Shown in pieces: positions 48,201 to 59,300 of a stretch of 64,000 nucleotides of DNA (the first letter of the stretch is position 1; every line of letters starts with the position of its first letter). Under the pieces are notes generated by a model. The model did not search any database and was not told the origin of the DNA. It saw nothing but the letters and a program-made list of their open reading frames with translations. Made by a program: the position numbers and the translations under genes. Source of the stretch: Rhytidiadelphus loreus (taxonomy: Eukaryota; Streptophyta; Bryopsida; Hypnales; Hylocomiaceae); NCBI GenBank assembly GCA_947034895.1, contig OX344762.1, positions 37,552,760 to 37,616,759 on the forward strand, read 5' to 3'.

Positions 48201-50908
48201 TTGATACTTCCTTGAGTGCAGGTATGTCCTACATGAGACTCCAAGTGAATGTGAGTTGAATTATTTAGCTTGCACACACAAACATCATATTTGTCAGATC
48301 AGATGGCACTGGCAAGGGTGGCAGTCGTGAAATCTAATGCTAATGTCAATTTCGTTATACAGGCGGATACCGTATTCACGACATTGGCACTTCTCAAGGT
48401 GGGTGCTTGAAACCTAAGGTCTATGCCAGGTCTAAATTTTAGTGTTCACTATTTTGGAGCTCTGGATCCCACCAATGTAACGAAATCGATATCGTCTGTA
48501 TAAAATTCTAATTTCTTGATCACGGTATTTCATACACAACTGTAGAAGAAAAATAGGACTAATAGGACTAAGAAACCTTTGACTTCTAGAGGTCCACCTG
48601 CGGGGCTAACCTTGAGAAACTGAAGGCGAGCCTTCAATTCAGCAGTTTTAGGAATCTTGAGAATGTTTTCGTACTCCTTTTTGGTCAAAGTGAGTATCTC
48701 ACTCTGTCAGACACACCATTTCAACAATCAGATCCTAATAAGTTAGTTCTTGAAAGTGCTGGAATCAGTTGAGGTCCAGATCGAGTATCAGAGTACCCGT
48801 CGACATTGTCAATGAAAGTCATTTTACAGGAAAATTATTCTGACTCTCTGAGAGCTATTAGGAATTTTTAGGCAAGAGAGTCTTCCCCAAGGATACATTT
48901 TGCAAGAATCTCCTGCAGTTTAAAATTTTCAACATTTCTTTTCAAATACCCACTTTAAGGGTACACAGGGCTAGTTACCCTTTCAGCAGTTTTGAACGTT
49001 GAATCCCTGCACTCGCAAGAGAATGAAGGTGGTTACTGAAAAGTTGGACTGCCTGATATAAACGGCTGAAAGTCATAATTTCATGAAACTGCACCTAAAT
49101 GTGTCCCAATAAGCAATTGAGTATGGTTTTTGTAGTAATAAATTGCCTACTTTTTTGTTGGATCTTGTTGAAAGTCAAAAGGGTAATTTAGATTCCTTTC
49201 TTATGCATTTTGGGGACGTTGTAAGAATACACTATAAATTTTCAATTTGAATAAAGTAATGCAAGAATAGCAAATTAGTTTAAATTGGGTGTTTCTAAAT
49301 GCAATCCTGGTTGCTATGAATAGGGGCAATACAATTTAGGCAAGAGTCTATAGGGGTTGGTTATAGAAAGGGGTCACAATTAGATGCAATTACCTTAACT
49401 ATTCTAGTAGTAAATGTGGGTTTTTCATTGAGAGTGTCTAAAGATAGGATAATCTCCCTACAATTAGGGTGTGTAGTCTTGGAGTGGTTCACCTTACAAG
49501 CTTGTTGTTGGACCTAAAATAAAGGAATTCTTAATGTATACTACCTTTAGAAAGTGGTTAAAATAATTTCTTCATCAAAGTGTGATTCTAATTCACTCAA
49601 AGTCACACTATTTAAACTACTATAGGCTAAAATATTATTATATTCAGATGTACAAATGTTGATAAAATGGAATTTTGTAGTAACCCTTATTTTACGCCTT
49701 CACTAATACAATAAATTTGTTTAGACTTCAAAATGGAACTTACCATATCACTCTATCCTTTTCAAATACTGTTTCACCAAACCAATGGCCTGGAGCATAT
49801 ATTGTGACTTCATCCTCTTGTTGCCCCGGAACATGTTTAGTTGCCTGCAACAAGTTTTGTATTCATATCAAGAGCAAATCAAATCTTTCAATTTGAACAA
49901 AGTAATGCAAGAATAACAATTAGTTGCAAAATACACATTATATTGCAAACTTCTTTAACTCCTAAATGTTCAAATACTGTTTTTTGGCAACATAGTAATT
50001 TGGGGCAGCTCACTATGAACGGAATTTTTTATTTTTTTCAAAATTCCATCCCTACTTGCAACTAAAGCTCCTCATAACTTTCATCTCATTATTCAAAATG
50101 GAATGATTAAAAGCTCTCCACGTATATATAAATTTAGAGAACCAATTTCAAATTTTTATTTTTAAAAAAAGTGATTTTTAAAAAAGTTTCATGGGTTGCC
50201 CATTGATCGCTGAAAATTAAATATCATGCAATCAAGAGTTATGAAAATTGTTGCACTTTAAAGCTACTCTTGAGGTACATGGTGTGTGAAATTTTTAAAG
50301 AAATAAAATAATTCTTTTTTTGTAGTGAATTGCCAAAAATTGCGATGTTGCCAAAAAATGGTGTTTGGACCTTCAGGAGTTAAAGTTAATTCAAATAGTG
50401 AGAGACATTATTCTTATTATTCTTATTATAGATTATACAGCTTTTTTCAACTAGGACAAAATTCATTTCTAAAGAGAAATGACCTTAGGGCAAAGAGGAT
50501 ACTCATGATAGCCATTGAACAAATAAAAATAAATGATATCTATTAGAAAATGAAATATTAAACAACTACACCAAAATGGTTATTTAATATGATTTGAACT
50601 ATTTATCACAAGGACATACTATTCAATTCAAGTTGTGATTGTGGTGTTTTAGCATTAGTAGTGTGCACTGGTGGAGTTGTTAGATTGGGCATCCTAAATC
50701 TCATACAAGCTAATTATCTACATATACTAAATAACCATTTCAATGTAGTGTAACTTGCACTAGTTGAATTAACTATAATACTTAGAACTCGATTGTGAAT
50801 TATGCTAATTTATTTTATATAAGATTTGTGCTATCAACTATATGTGCACCTGGACTGACCCTGTAAACACGATGAACAATGTATTGGCATTATCTCCTTG
50901 CACTGCTA
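45206..50908 (-). CDS. Protein with two cyclic-nucleotide-binding domains, the second split by a large insert (5' end incomplete)
   Basis: Twelve exons recovered by frame and phase: 50908-50850, 49844-49744, 49006-48979, 48703-48611, 48228-48141, 47972-47911, 47753-47680, 47186-46163, 46006-45953, 45840-45709, 45526-45461, 45337-45206 (636 codons plus stop). cNBD1 shows VQGDNANTLFIVFTGSVQ, then APGHWFGE and EILTLTKKEY. cNBD2 shows VITFQGDDASEMFFIRTGEC, then after about 370 residues ALIDGQYFGERGLL, ESKRAASVVAV and LVLNKWDF: FGE, LL and RAA are the canonical phosphate-binding cassette. The insert is basic, Ser/Pro/Arg-rich and mostly from one exon. A basic tail ends IPLKNWAY. It likely senses cAMP or cGMP; no kinase, cyclase or channel domain is seen, and the partner is unknown. 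The N-terminal half of cNBD1 is missing upstream. Confidence 0.8.
49085..49400 (+). repeat. Dispersed repeat I, copy 2, in a cNBD-gene intron
   Basis: Same-orientation relative of 840-1,345. It lies between the 28-nt exon (48,979-49,006) and the next exon (49,744-49,844) of the minus-strand gene, so it is intronic. Confidence 0.5.
49959..50379 (+). mobile_element. Short TTAA/CCCCTAAAGGACC derivative P9, intronic
   Basis: This 421-bp copy has decayed termini CTCCTAAATGTTC and GGACCTTCAGGAG flanked by TTAA on both sides (49,955-49,958 and 50,380-50,383). Its interior keeps only part of the type B body (the AACTTTCATCTCATTATTCA and GAATGATTAAAAGCT blocks). It is an internal-deletion derivative inside the 1-kb intron of the cNBD gene. 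Confidence 0.68.
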
Positions 50909-53528
50909 CTGCAATTCAATTGGATTGGATTCAATACAAGAACATCTATATCCATGCTTGCCAAATTTGATGCTCTAAAAGTTTGCATCTATTTTTGAAA
51001 AGCCCTTAATTGAGTGCCACAAGAATATATTGAAATGCCCAAAGTACTTAACATCCATATTTAGCAAGAATATTAAATCCTTTGGAGGCCATGGTGGAGA
51101 TGATCTAATAATGTGAAAGGCTAGAAATACTTGCAAAAAATTCTCAAGGAAGTACTTCATACTTCCAAAAGAAAATTGAAATGATCAATATTCATGATAA
51201 AGTTGGAATTGAGGATACATTGCTTTTGCAATATACATAAAGAGTAATCACAAGGCTCTTACAAGATGTGAATAAAATATTATCTAGCTAGACTCATTAT
51301 TCCCATGAGCAAAAGGAAAAAGGAGTTTCTTAATGGCTAAAAATTTAGTAGGAGTAGAAAGTTAACAATTGTTTGCATGGTGATTTGGAATGTGTAATAC
51401 CAACAAAGTTAACCACAAGATTTATTGATCCCTAAAGACACCTCTACTCATTGCTAAAAAATAGTTATGGAAAGACAAGAACATTTAGACAACATCATAG
51501 AGAGAATCTTCCCAATCTTCCCAATTGGGAGGATTCTTGTGATCACAACATTGGGAGACCTTATGAATCATGGGAATATTTCTCTTTATGTTGTTGTGGC
51601 AACAAGTTCTTAAAAATAGTTCAAATTTACTAAAAACAATTTTTTTTGCTTTTCATTGGAATTGCAAAAATTTAGAAGATATGTAAGAAACATTCTCACA
51701 ACCACTTTTGAAATGGAAATTGTTGAAATCCATTTCCAAGAGATTGTTCAAATGTAGAAATTTCAATATAGGTAAGGAGTCATACATATAGTGTTTGGCT
51801 CAAGCTTTTGGTAGCCCATACATCTGCAAATCTGGCATCATTAATAAATACACTGTAAACTTTAGAGCACCAAACCCTAATAAATTTGGAGATACTAAAT
51901 TAGAATAATTTGCCCAAGATTAAGTTCAAACTTTTTAGATCTTACCATGAGGGATCCCATTTTGTCATTATGACATAGTTTGAATGTGTGATCAATGTGC
52001 TACAATTTCTAAATTAACATTATAGTATTGTGCACATTCTCAAGTTTAATATGTATTCATTCTCAAACATTGTCCAAGTGTCCATTTGATTAGGTGTAAT
52101 TATGTTACTTCACTCAAGAGGTCAAAGTGTACTAGTGCAAAACAAAACTTGCCTCCAAACGTAGGGAATGAGGAAGGGAAGCAATTGGCTCTAACTCTAC
52201 GACCGTCTCTTCAAGAAGATACAATTCAGTTGAAGTTCGTTTATCCTTACTTCACATTATCAAACAAACCACTTGTGATTAGGAAAACAAGTTTACATTC
52301 TAATTGATTATCATTCACATTTGCCTAAATATCAACACCTTAAATACAACCATGAATAGGGAAGGAAGGCATGGTAAATCGTCACTCAAGAAAGCCACTA
52401 GAAGAAGATCATTGAACAAGTGGCATTAAACCAATTCACCATTTAGGATCCATTTTTGCTTGGTCTTTGAGGGCCAAAGTTGTATAGGAGTAGTAAAAGC
52501 AAGTGCATTCCCCCCTATGTATGTATGTTGACAAATGTCAAACCTAGATGGCAACTAAGGTGGCATGCTACTAAGAACAATTTTACAACCAGTTAATGAG
52601 TAGCAGATGGAGGCCCACCACTTCTAATGTAGTTGTCAAGTGAAACTTCTCAATCTTGAATAAAAGTAGATTTTAGAGTTCTCTAGGTGCTTTTAATTAC
52701 TACATGGTGCGTGCGGAACATTAAGGAAAGAATAGTGCACGAGTTGTCAAGTAGTTCAATTAATTACTATATACTAAAACTCATGATAAGACTTTGAATG
52801 GGAACGCATGCTTCTAACAATACTACATAATTAGATGTACATCAAGTTCATGGCTTGCCTTGGTGCAAATTGAAGATGATACAAATTTCAGAACACTTTT
52901 AAACTTACTTTGGGCTTCCTAGGGATTGCTAGCTAACGCCAAGTAGCAACAATCCCTTAGGTGCTCATTGTACTCTTAACTTTTCAGTATGTGTTTGCTT
53001 TTGATTCATGGGTGACTTCACTCTCAATTTGGGGTGCTCTACTACGATGAACTTTCGAAGTGAATACTGATATTTTGGTAAGTCACCTAGAGGTTTGATG
53101 TGGAATTTGGAAGAGAGAATTGAATGGTTGAACTAAAAGGCCCAAAGTAGATAGAATAGAAAAAACCTATAATAAAATTTGACATGTGGATCACACAACA
53201 AGTGAAGAGGGTTTATTATTGGGGTTTTGAATTTGACTAGTTCTATCATGCATTTTAAGTTTCTTAATCCTTGATTTTCTTAACCTACTCATGCCCGTGT
53301 TTTCTCTACAATCTTAATGGATATCTCTTATATCTCTCCATTATTGGGTTGAAAAATTTCTACTTTCACTTTAACATGCCTTCTCTTCCAGCCCATTAAA
53401 AAAACCCAGCCATTATTCCTTCATCCAACATCCAAACAGTCATTTTTGCTGAATAAGTGACAATTACAGATGATAAAGTTCTCTCCCTGTCAAGTTGATC
53501 TTTTCAATAGCTTGAGAGTGAAGCTTAC
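50909..53528. other. Long intron or spacer upstream of the cNBD exons
   Basis: AT-rich DNA in which I could not fix further exons, although at least one encoding the start of cNBD1 should exist. A repeat (about 52,300-52,420) has a relative at about 58,570-58,665, recognised by ATCAACACCT-AAATA, GGGAAGGA and GGTAAA blocks. Possible exons near 52,150-52,230 and 53,000-53,085 on the minus strand are open but unsupported. Confidence 0.4.
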
Positions 53529-54257
53529 TTCTTCTGGAATACTCGCCGCCTACTCCACGTGCGGTAATGAGCCAAACCCCGCCAATTTCGCACTACAGGT
53601 AAAGTCTAACCTCGTCAACAATCAACAACAGCACACATGATCTTAGCATGTATTCATGTTACCAAACCAATTCTAAACCCCTTCAGTACCAAGGATTCAA
53701 TTGTCCAATTTCAATTGATCATATCGTGAAAAAAATTCAAATTCAAATGAGATCATATTTTCTATCACCGGAATTAGTGAAGAACATTGCATTTGTTGGT
53801 CCAAAACAGATAAAAAACATTGAGTAATAGAAAGTGACCTAATCATCAGAAGTGCTGTAATGACATGAGACCCAGTTTCGGCTTCAGTGGTGAAATTGGT
53901 AGCACTGGAGGAAAAAATGTTGAATGGAATGCATAAGGTAAAGGATCATAGCAAGTGAAGCGCTACCGCTGCTGTAAACTAATCTGCGCAACCCTAAATC
54001 CCGAAATTAAACCCACTTGAGTTTAGGAGACACGAGACAGAGGGTTATGAGAAAGGAATATGAATTTACCGGAGATGGCAAACTGAAAGTGAACGCATCA
54101 TCATCTTCTAAATCGCTCAATTCAAAATCTGTCACAACAGTCACAAAAATTGTTAGAGCACAGACACGTCCGAAAAGTTTTCATGACCTACCAACCAGAG
54201 ATTATCAAATTTCAAAGATGATTGTAATTTAATCTCACCATCGACACTCTTAGGCAT
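53529..54257 (-). CDS. Candidate 5' exons of the cNBD gene
   Basis: Three candidate exons: 54257-54239 starting at an ATG (MPKSVD, donor GTGAGA), 54128-54070 (acceptor GTGACAG; acidic FELSDLEDDDAFTFSLPSP, donor GTAAAT) and 53592-53529 (donor GTAAGC). The first two join in phase and read like a genuine acidic N terminus. The third joins in phase and ends in phase 1, which is the phase required by exon 50908-50850, but a direct join would leave cNBD1 without its first strands, so an exon is probably missing. They could also belong to a separate gene. Confidence 0.35.
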
Positions 54258-54841
54258 TTTGATAAACTCTGCAATTCAGATGCTTGAACTCCACACAAAA
54301 CAATTGATCGAGTCAATCCGTTCTGTTGACACCCACATTAGAAATTGCTGCTTCAAACCCACTACGCCATTGATGTAACGCCCTCTGAAGAAACAATGAA
54401 TTGGAGAGACATTGTTCCTTCAGAGGGCCGATCATTTCTGCAGTCATTTTATTCGGGAAATTTGGAGAATTCTGCGTATGCGTGGGATTGTAGGTTACCA
54501 ATCTTGCGCTATGTGCAGTTTTTCCAGATCCAAGCTTAACTCATAATTAGGGGAGATTTAGTGTGGTCTATAAATGGACTAATTAGGCGAAATTTAGCAC
54601 TAATTATAAGAAATCCGAAGCTTGCTCCGAGGCTGTTATCGACCGCAGTTCGGACCGAGCCTAGTGGACTGCTTCTTTCTTGTTCTTCTAACTGTGAAGC
54701 TCACAGGGACAGTGTTTTCATTAACTTAGAGCGCACGATTAAAGCACATCTTGAAGCATTAGTAAATCGAAGCTGCAAAGGATCGTGAGAGAAAATTGGG
54801 CACGCCGAAAATCGGTTTCGGGAGATTAGGGCTTGCGGAAT
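54258..54841. promoter_or_regulatory. Possible bidirectional promoter with a strong hairpin
   Basis: If the candidate exons above are real, this spacer separates head-to-head genes (cNBD gene to the left, F-box gene to the right). It contains a hairpin at 54,381-54,427: 18-bp arms beginning CCCTCTGAAG with one mismatch and an 11-base loop. No defined promoter elements were assigned. Confidence 0.35.
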
Positions 54842-55014
54842 TTGTAGGGCTTGCAGAGGTTTGTGGGCATTGCAGGGCTTGCAGAGGATTGTGGGCATTG
54901 TAGGGATTGCAGACGATTGTGGGCACTGTAGGGATTACAGAAGATTGTGGGCATTGCAGGGATTGCAGACGATTGTGGGCATTATAGGGATTACAGAAGA
55001 TTGTGGATACTGTG
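54842..55014 (+). repeat. 28-bp tandem repeat, about six copies, in the F-box gene leader or promoter
   Basis: The GTGGGCAT-type block recurs at 54,863, 54,891, 54,919, 54,947, 54,975 and 55,003, exactly 28 bp apart. From the third unit on, units alternate between GATTGCAGACGATT and GATTACAGAAGATT forms, giving a 56-bp higher-order period. The array ends about 113 bp before the F-box start codon. Confidence 0.9.
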
Positions 55015-55127
55015 AAAGTTTGAAGGTTGTGAGTTTGTTTGTTGTAGTTGTAGTAATTGTTGTAGTTTTTGTAGTTTCTCGTTTCTTTTGTTTTTTGTAG
55101 TTGTTGTTCTTGTTGTCATCGTCGGCA

Positions 55128-56309
55128 ATGGGAGAGATCAAGTCCTTGGACGACGCCCTCGACTCCACCATATGGCGCCACCTCCCTCCCGAGCTCCTCA
55201 CCCGCATCCTCCACCACCTCCCTCTCGAAGTCCTCTACCACTTCCGCTGCATCTCCAAGCTCTTCCACTCCCTCCCCACCTCCCCACAATTCTGCACTTC
55301 TCTCTCCCACCCTCGCTCCTCTCACTCCTACCTCCTGGGTCTCAATCAAATCGGCTCTCTCTCCCACTGCCCCATCCACAACCCCTCCACCCAGTCCTGG
55401 CGCTTCCTCGACCTCTCTTTCCTCGAGTCTCGCTTCGAGCGTTTCACCTTCGAGCGCTGGAGCTCCTACGACGACCGCTGGGGCAGCAGCGAGTTCAAGG
55501 GCGTCACCTCCCACGGGGGTTTACTCTGCGTCTCCATCCGCATCCACGAAAGCGAGCAAGACGCCATCTTTGTGTGTAATCCACTTACAAAAGCCTGCAA
55601 CTTGCTGCCCTTGATTGAGGGGAGCACATGGGGCTTATGTTTGGGGTTGGCCATTCACATGGAAGCGTATGGCCATTACCGAGTTTTTGCAACTAAGCAT
55701 GGCAAAGTAGAGAGCAGCAACAAGTATGAGCAACGACTCTACATGTATGACTCGATTGGAACAATGTGGAAGCTTTTGCCCAAATGCCCACGGTTTAAGG
55801 TTGACTCGGTTTCTGGGGTGTTTTGCAACGGGGTTTATTATGCGTTGTACGAGGATGCATCCGAAGATGTGCTCATGTCGTATGACGTGGATCATGAGGT
55901 GTGGATGGACACGGGGGTGGTGATGACGATGCAGGGGTTCAGGAAGAAGCTGGTGGTGGTGGGGGAGAAGAGATTGTTTTGTGTTTCTTCGGCGAGAGAT
56001 GGCAGTGAGAAGGATTTGTATTTGACGATTGTGGAGGTGAATTTGTGCATGAGTTCGGCGGTGAGAATCTCAGTCATGGAGCATGTCACGTTGCCGGAGG
56101 AGGGGCAGTACCATCACAAGAATTGGAATGCGATCGGGTACCGAAACGCGATTGTGCTGCTCACCAGGTCGCAGGTGCCGTTTGTGTTTGACTTGACGGA
56201 GGATCTGCCGGAGTGGAAGCCACTGGAGATAGCGGCCATGGGGGGGAATGCGAGGTTGCCGAAGTTGCTGGTGGCGTTTACGTTTGATTTGCGTGCGACA
56301 GTGGATTGA
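55128..56309 (+). CDS. F-box protein, intronless (F-box plus probable kelch/galactose-oxidase-type domain)
   Basis: This 393-residue protein should act as a substrate receptor of an SCF ubiquitin ligase. The F-box lies at about residues 14-58 (IWRHLPPELLTRILHHLPLE followed by FRCISKLFHSL): hydrophobic spacing and the conserved LP, L and R/K positions fit. The rest has the pattern of the plant F-box-kelch group: an FVCNPLTKACNLLP segment (the NP-TK-LP motif), W-LLP-CP-F, G-YYAL, SYD-D-E-W and a late FDL-EWK-L. The start is the ATG at 55,128; earlier in-frame codons are non-ATG leader. The coding strand is C/T-rich in the first third and G-rich in the last third. The substrate cannot be inferred. 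Confidence 0.85.
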   Translation: MGEIKSLDDALDSTIWRHLPPELLTRILHHLPLEVLYHFRCISKLFHSLPTSPQFCTSLSHPRSSHSYLLGLNQIGSLSHCPIHNPSTQSWRFLDLSFLESRFERFTFERWSSYDDRWGSSEFKGVTSHGGLLCVSIRIHESEQDAIFVCNPLTKACNLLPLIEGSTWGLCLGLAIHMEAYGHYRVFATKHGKVESSNKYEQRLYMYDSIGTMWKLLPKCPRFKVDSVSGVFCNGVYYALYEDASEDVLMSYDVDHEVWMDTGVVMTMQGFRKKLVVVGEKRLFCVSSARDGSEKDLYLTIVEVNLCMSSAVRISVMEHVTLPEEGQYHHKNWNAIGYRNAIVLLTRSQVPFVFDLTEDLPEWKPLEIAAMGGNARLPKLLVAFTFDLRATVD

Positions 56310-58560
56310 CGACAAAGCTCTCAAGGTTTTTTAGAATATCCCTCTCTCGCAGTCCTTCGTATAGGGTTTAGGGTTTAGGGCGAAGATGAGAACGTGTGTA
56401 GGATTTCAAACCCTTTTTCTGTGTGATATAATGTCTCCATTCACCATATAGGAAGGGAGAGGTTCCATTCATCACACAGGTGAACCTTGAACCTTTAGCT
56501 ACGACAATCTAGAAACTTGCTCGATGTAAAGTTTTGCACATTTTTTTGTGTTCAGTGCAAAATCAATTGCAAAAACCTAAAATGTCAATACGGGAAGTAT
56601 TTTCACACTGAACACAAAGCAAAGCACACCTGTATGTATGGTCAATGGAGCCTCTAATGTACTGTATGGTTAGTGGAGTCTCTACCTTATCTTCTTACAA
56701 TGTCTGCGGGAGTGTAGATACTTGAAGCTTAGGCAATCTCTTGTCATCTTCGGGCCTGAGCAATAGTGTAGTTTTGAGAATCCATTATAGACAACATATT
56801 TGCCTTCGCATTATGATTTAGAGTTCCCATGAGTCTTTCTTTAGAGTCTATAGTACTGCTAGCAAGCGTGGTGACACTTAATTGAGACTCGAGAAGAATT
56901 CCTGACTGTTTTTGTTTTTGTTTTTGCTCGTTTTGGGGGGTAAGAAATTCCACACTTCCAGATTAGGAACCAAGGAACCCTATTTCTCTTCTTTGATTTC
57001 TAATCTGGTAATTCTTACTTGTGGTGTCAGTGCGCACAACATTCTTTAGAGGCCTTGTGTTGGACGCAAGAATCTGAATCCATCATTCTGATTTTGTCAA
57101 ATGTTTAGCTGAAGTTGGCATAGCTGGCATGGTATCTTATATCATTACTAACATAGCAAAGAGTCAAATAGGAGCTGCATGGTATTAGAAGAATGCTGAA
57201 GAAAATTGAAGTTCAGGGAGCCAATCAATCATTGACCAGTTTCGCGGAAGATTAGATTGGTTCCAAATTTTCAAAGTAAAACGTGTTGGCTTACAAGTTA
57301 GGACTAAAGAATGTAATGGAGTCATTCATTTGTAGCTCCATGCTTCTTGTTGTCTTAGGCGTACAATTTACAAGTCCTTGTCAAATGAACGTCTACGCAA
57401 TATAGATTTAGATTGTTCAGATTCTTTACTTTTCTCGTTTGTTGTCTCTACCCCTAGTGGTAAGACTCAACAATGGTTCGAAAATGTAGATTTTATGAAA
57501 GCAATACTAACATGTTACGGCTACCATTCCAAAGAATGAAATTTGTGACGTGATTATAAGTGTAGTGACATTCTAAGGTAAACCCAGAACTGAGGATTTT
57601 GTTGAAGATTATATGAAATCTATTCGTTTCTGTTTGGGTAGAAACACTTGTGATTAGCTGCTTGTTTGCAATCACTATTTGGTCTTGAATTTGGGTTCCT
57701 TCCTTGGATGGGTGCCAGCAGGTATGGCGAATTCAGACTACAGTCATGTGGAGAACCCTCGAGCCCAGTCATGTGGATTATTTCTGATCTTCTGAATTGC
57801 AACTTAGTCCAATTTCTGAATTGCAGTTAGTATCCATGTGACGAGAGGCCCAGATCTGAAGACTTAGATATTTGGCATTATCCAACAATTAGGAGCTTTG
57901 AATCTCTGCCTTGAATTGACAGGCAGCACAGACAGGGAGAGTGCGTTTTCAATGCTTAGGCATGCTAACGCTGTTCTCTCTCCTAGCCCGTCCTTGTTGG
58001 TTGGTGACTTTGTAAACATTTCAAACTTGGGGCTTGCTTTGCAAGGTTGCATTGAGTGCTTGCTTGGCCAGTTACAGTTGACTTGATCCCCAATTTGCAG
58101 CTTTATTAGCAATTCTTTTGTGGATTAGGAATTTCAGACTTTAACCCCTTTAGGATGTTTGATGCCAGAATTGGTCTACGGTTTACAATACAAACAAAAT
58201 CTACATACAGTCTGTCTTGCCTTGGTGTCAAAAGTGTTGCCATGAGTAGCTACCAATCCTCTGCACTCACAACTCTTGATTGAATGAAATGGTGGATGCA
58301 AGTGAATGTGTTTGCCACATGTGATTGCACACCATCCCCACTTGTTGGAAAGTCTAGTCCCAATAGAATTGAACTGAATCTATCACCTTCAATTAAAAAC
58401 AATTAAAAACAATTAAAAACAGTTAGGTGGGGGGTAGCAAATTTGTAATAATAATATCCTACATTAGTCAATTAGAGATCTCATCAATTCTCAAACTCAC
58501 ATGGTTATGTATGTAGATTTTTTCATATTGTAAACCTAGGCCAATTTTGGCACAAGAGTA
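56310..58560. other. F-box gene 3' region and spacer
   Basis: The start is the probable 3' untranslated region, with an interstitial telomere-type tract of about 2.5 units (AGGGTTTAGGGTTTAGGG) at 56,363-56,380. A perfect 13-bp inverted repeat (TTTGTGTTCAGTG at 56,545-56,557; complement at 56,606-56,618) encloses 48 bases. Around 57,000-58,100 the composition is gene-like but every frame is broken; I could not identify an ancestral protein. Confidence 0.45.
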
Positions 58561-59300
58561 ATCAATTGTAAACTCTATCTAAACATCAACACCTAAAATA
58601 TGCATACATGGGGAAGGATGGTTTGGTAAACCATCAATTAAAGAAGCCATTGATCATAAATATCCCCTATGGGGCTAGTTATGGTGAAATTAGACTCACC
58701 ATATATGTCAATACTTTGCATTGTGCCATTGTCATAAATTAAACCATCTTTTTTTCTTTTTTTCTTTTTTTTCTTTTCCATAATTATAAATTTTACTTTT
58801 TACTTCTTTTTTTCTTTTACTTTTACAACTTGTAGGTAAGAAAGGATATCTTCTAATCTAAGTGTCCAAAAGGTATGGCACTTCATATATTTCACTTCAA
58901 AAATTGATTTTTTGAATTTATAAAATGACCTTTCAAAAATCACTTCAATAGATTAATATAGTAAAATCATAATCAATACCATTATAGTTAAAGCTTTATA
59001 TTTAAATTTATAAAAAATAATTCTAGTGGAAAACAACAATGTTCAATTCACAATCAATTTTAGAAGGAATTTGTGAATCTTGATTCTAAATTTTCTTTAT
59101 AATTCTTGGTTCTTGCTATGGTAAATCCATTTCTATGTCACTATGATCTATGACTTATTCTAATTTTTTTTTTAAAGTCTTATTCTTCTTACGTCTCATT
59201 TTATAACTTATTTCTAAATTTTTGAAAATTATGACTTAAATTGATGCTTTGTGTCATGACTATGATGTTTCTTGTCATTTGTAGGTTATTTAGGGATTAA
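58561..59300. other. AT-rich spacer with poly-pyrimidine tract
   Basis: A T-rich tract with interspersed C occupies about 58,747-58,820. The second copy of the repeat seen at 52,300-52,420 lies at about 58,570-58,665. No gene was recognised. Confidence 0.4.

Noticed and set aside
54861..55100. 79-codon frame across the 28-bp tandem repeat
   Set aside because: The repeat unit is not a multiple of three, so the frame cycles through unrelated peptides. It begins at a non-ATG codon.
55116..55514. 132-codon antisense frame and 163-codon overlapping sense frame at the F-box gene
   Set aside because: The first third of the F-box coding strand is pyrimidine-rich and thus stop-poor in other frames. 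The F-box frame itself carries a real domain.
57160..58110. Gene-like composition with fragments that could be translated on either strand
   Set aside because: Every frame is broken within about 60-80 codons, and I could not match a retrotransposon or cellular protein convincingly.
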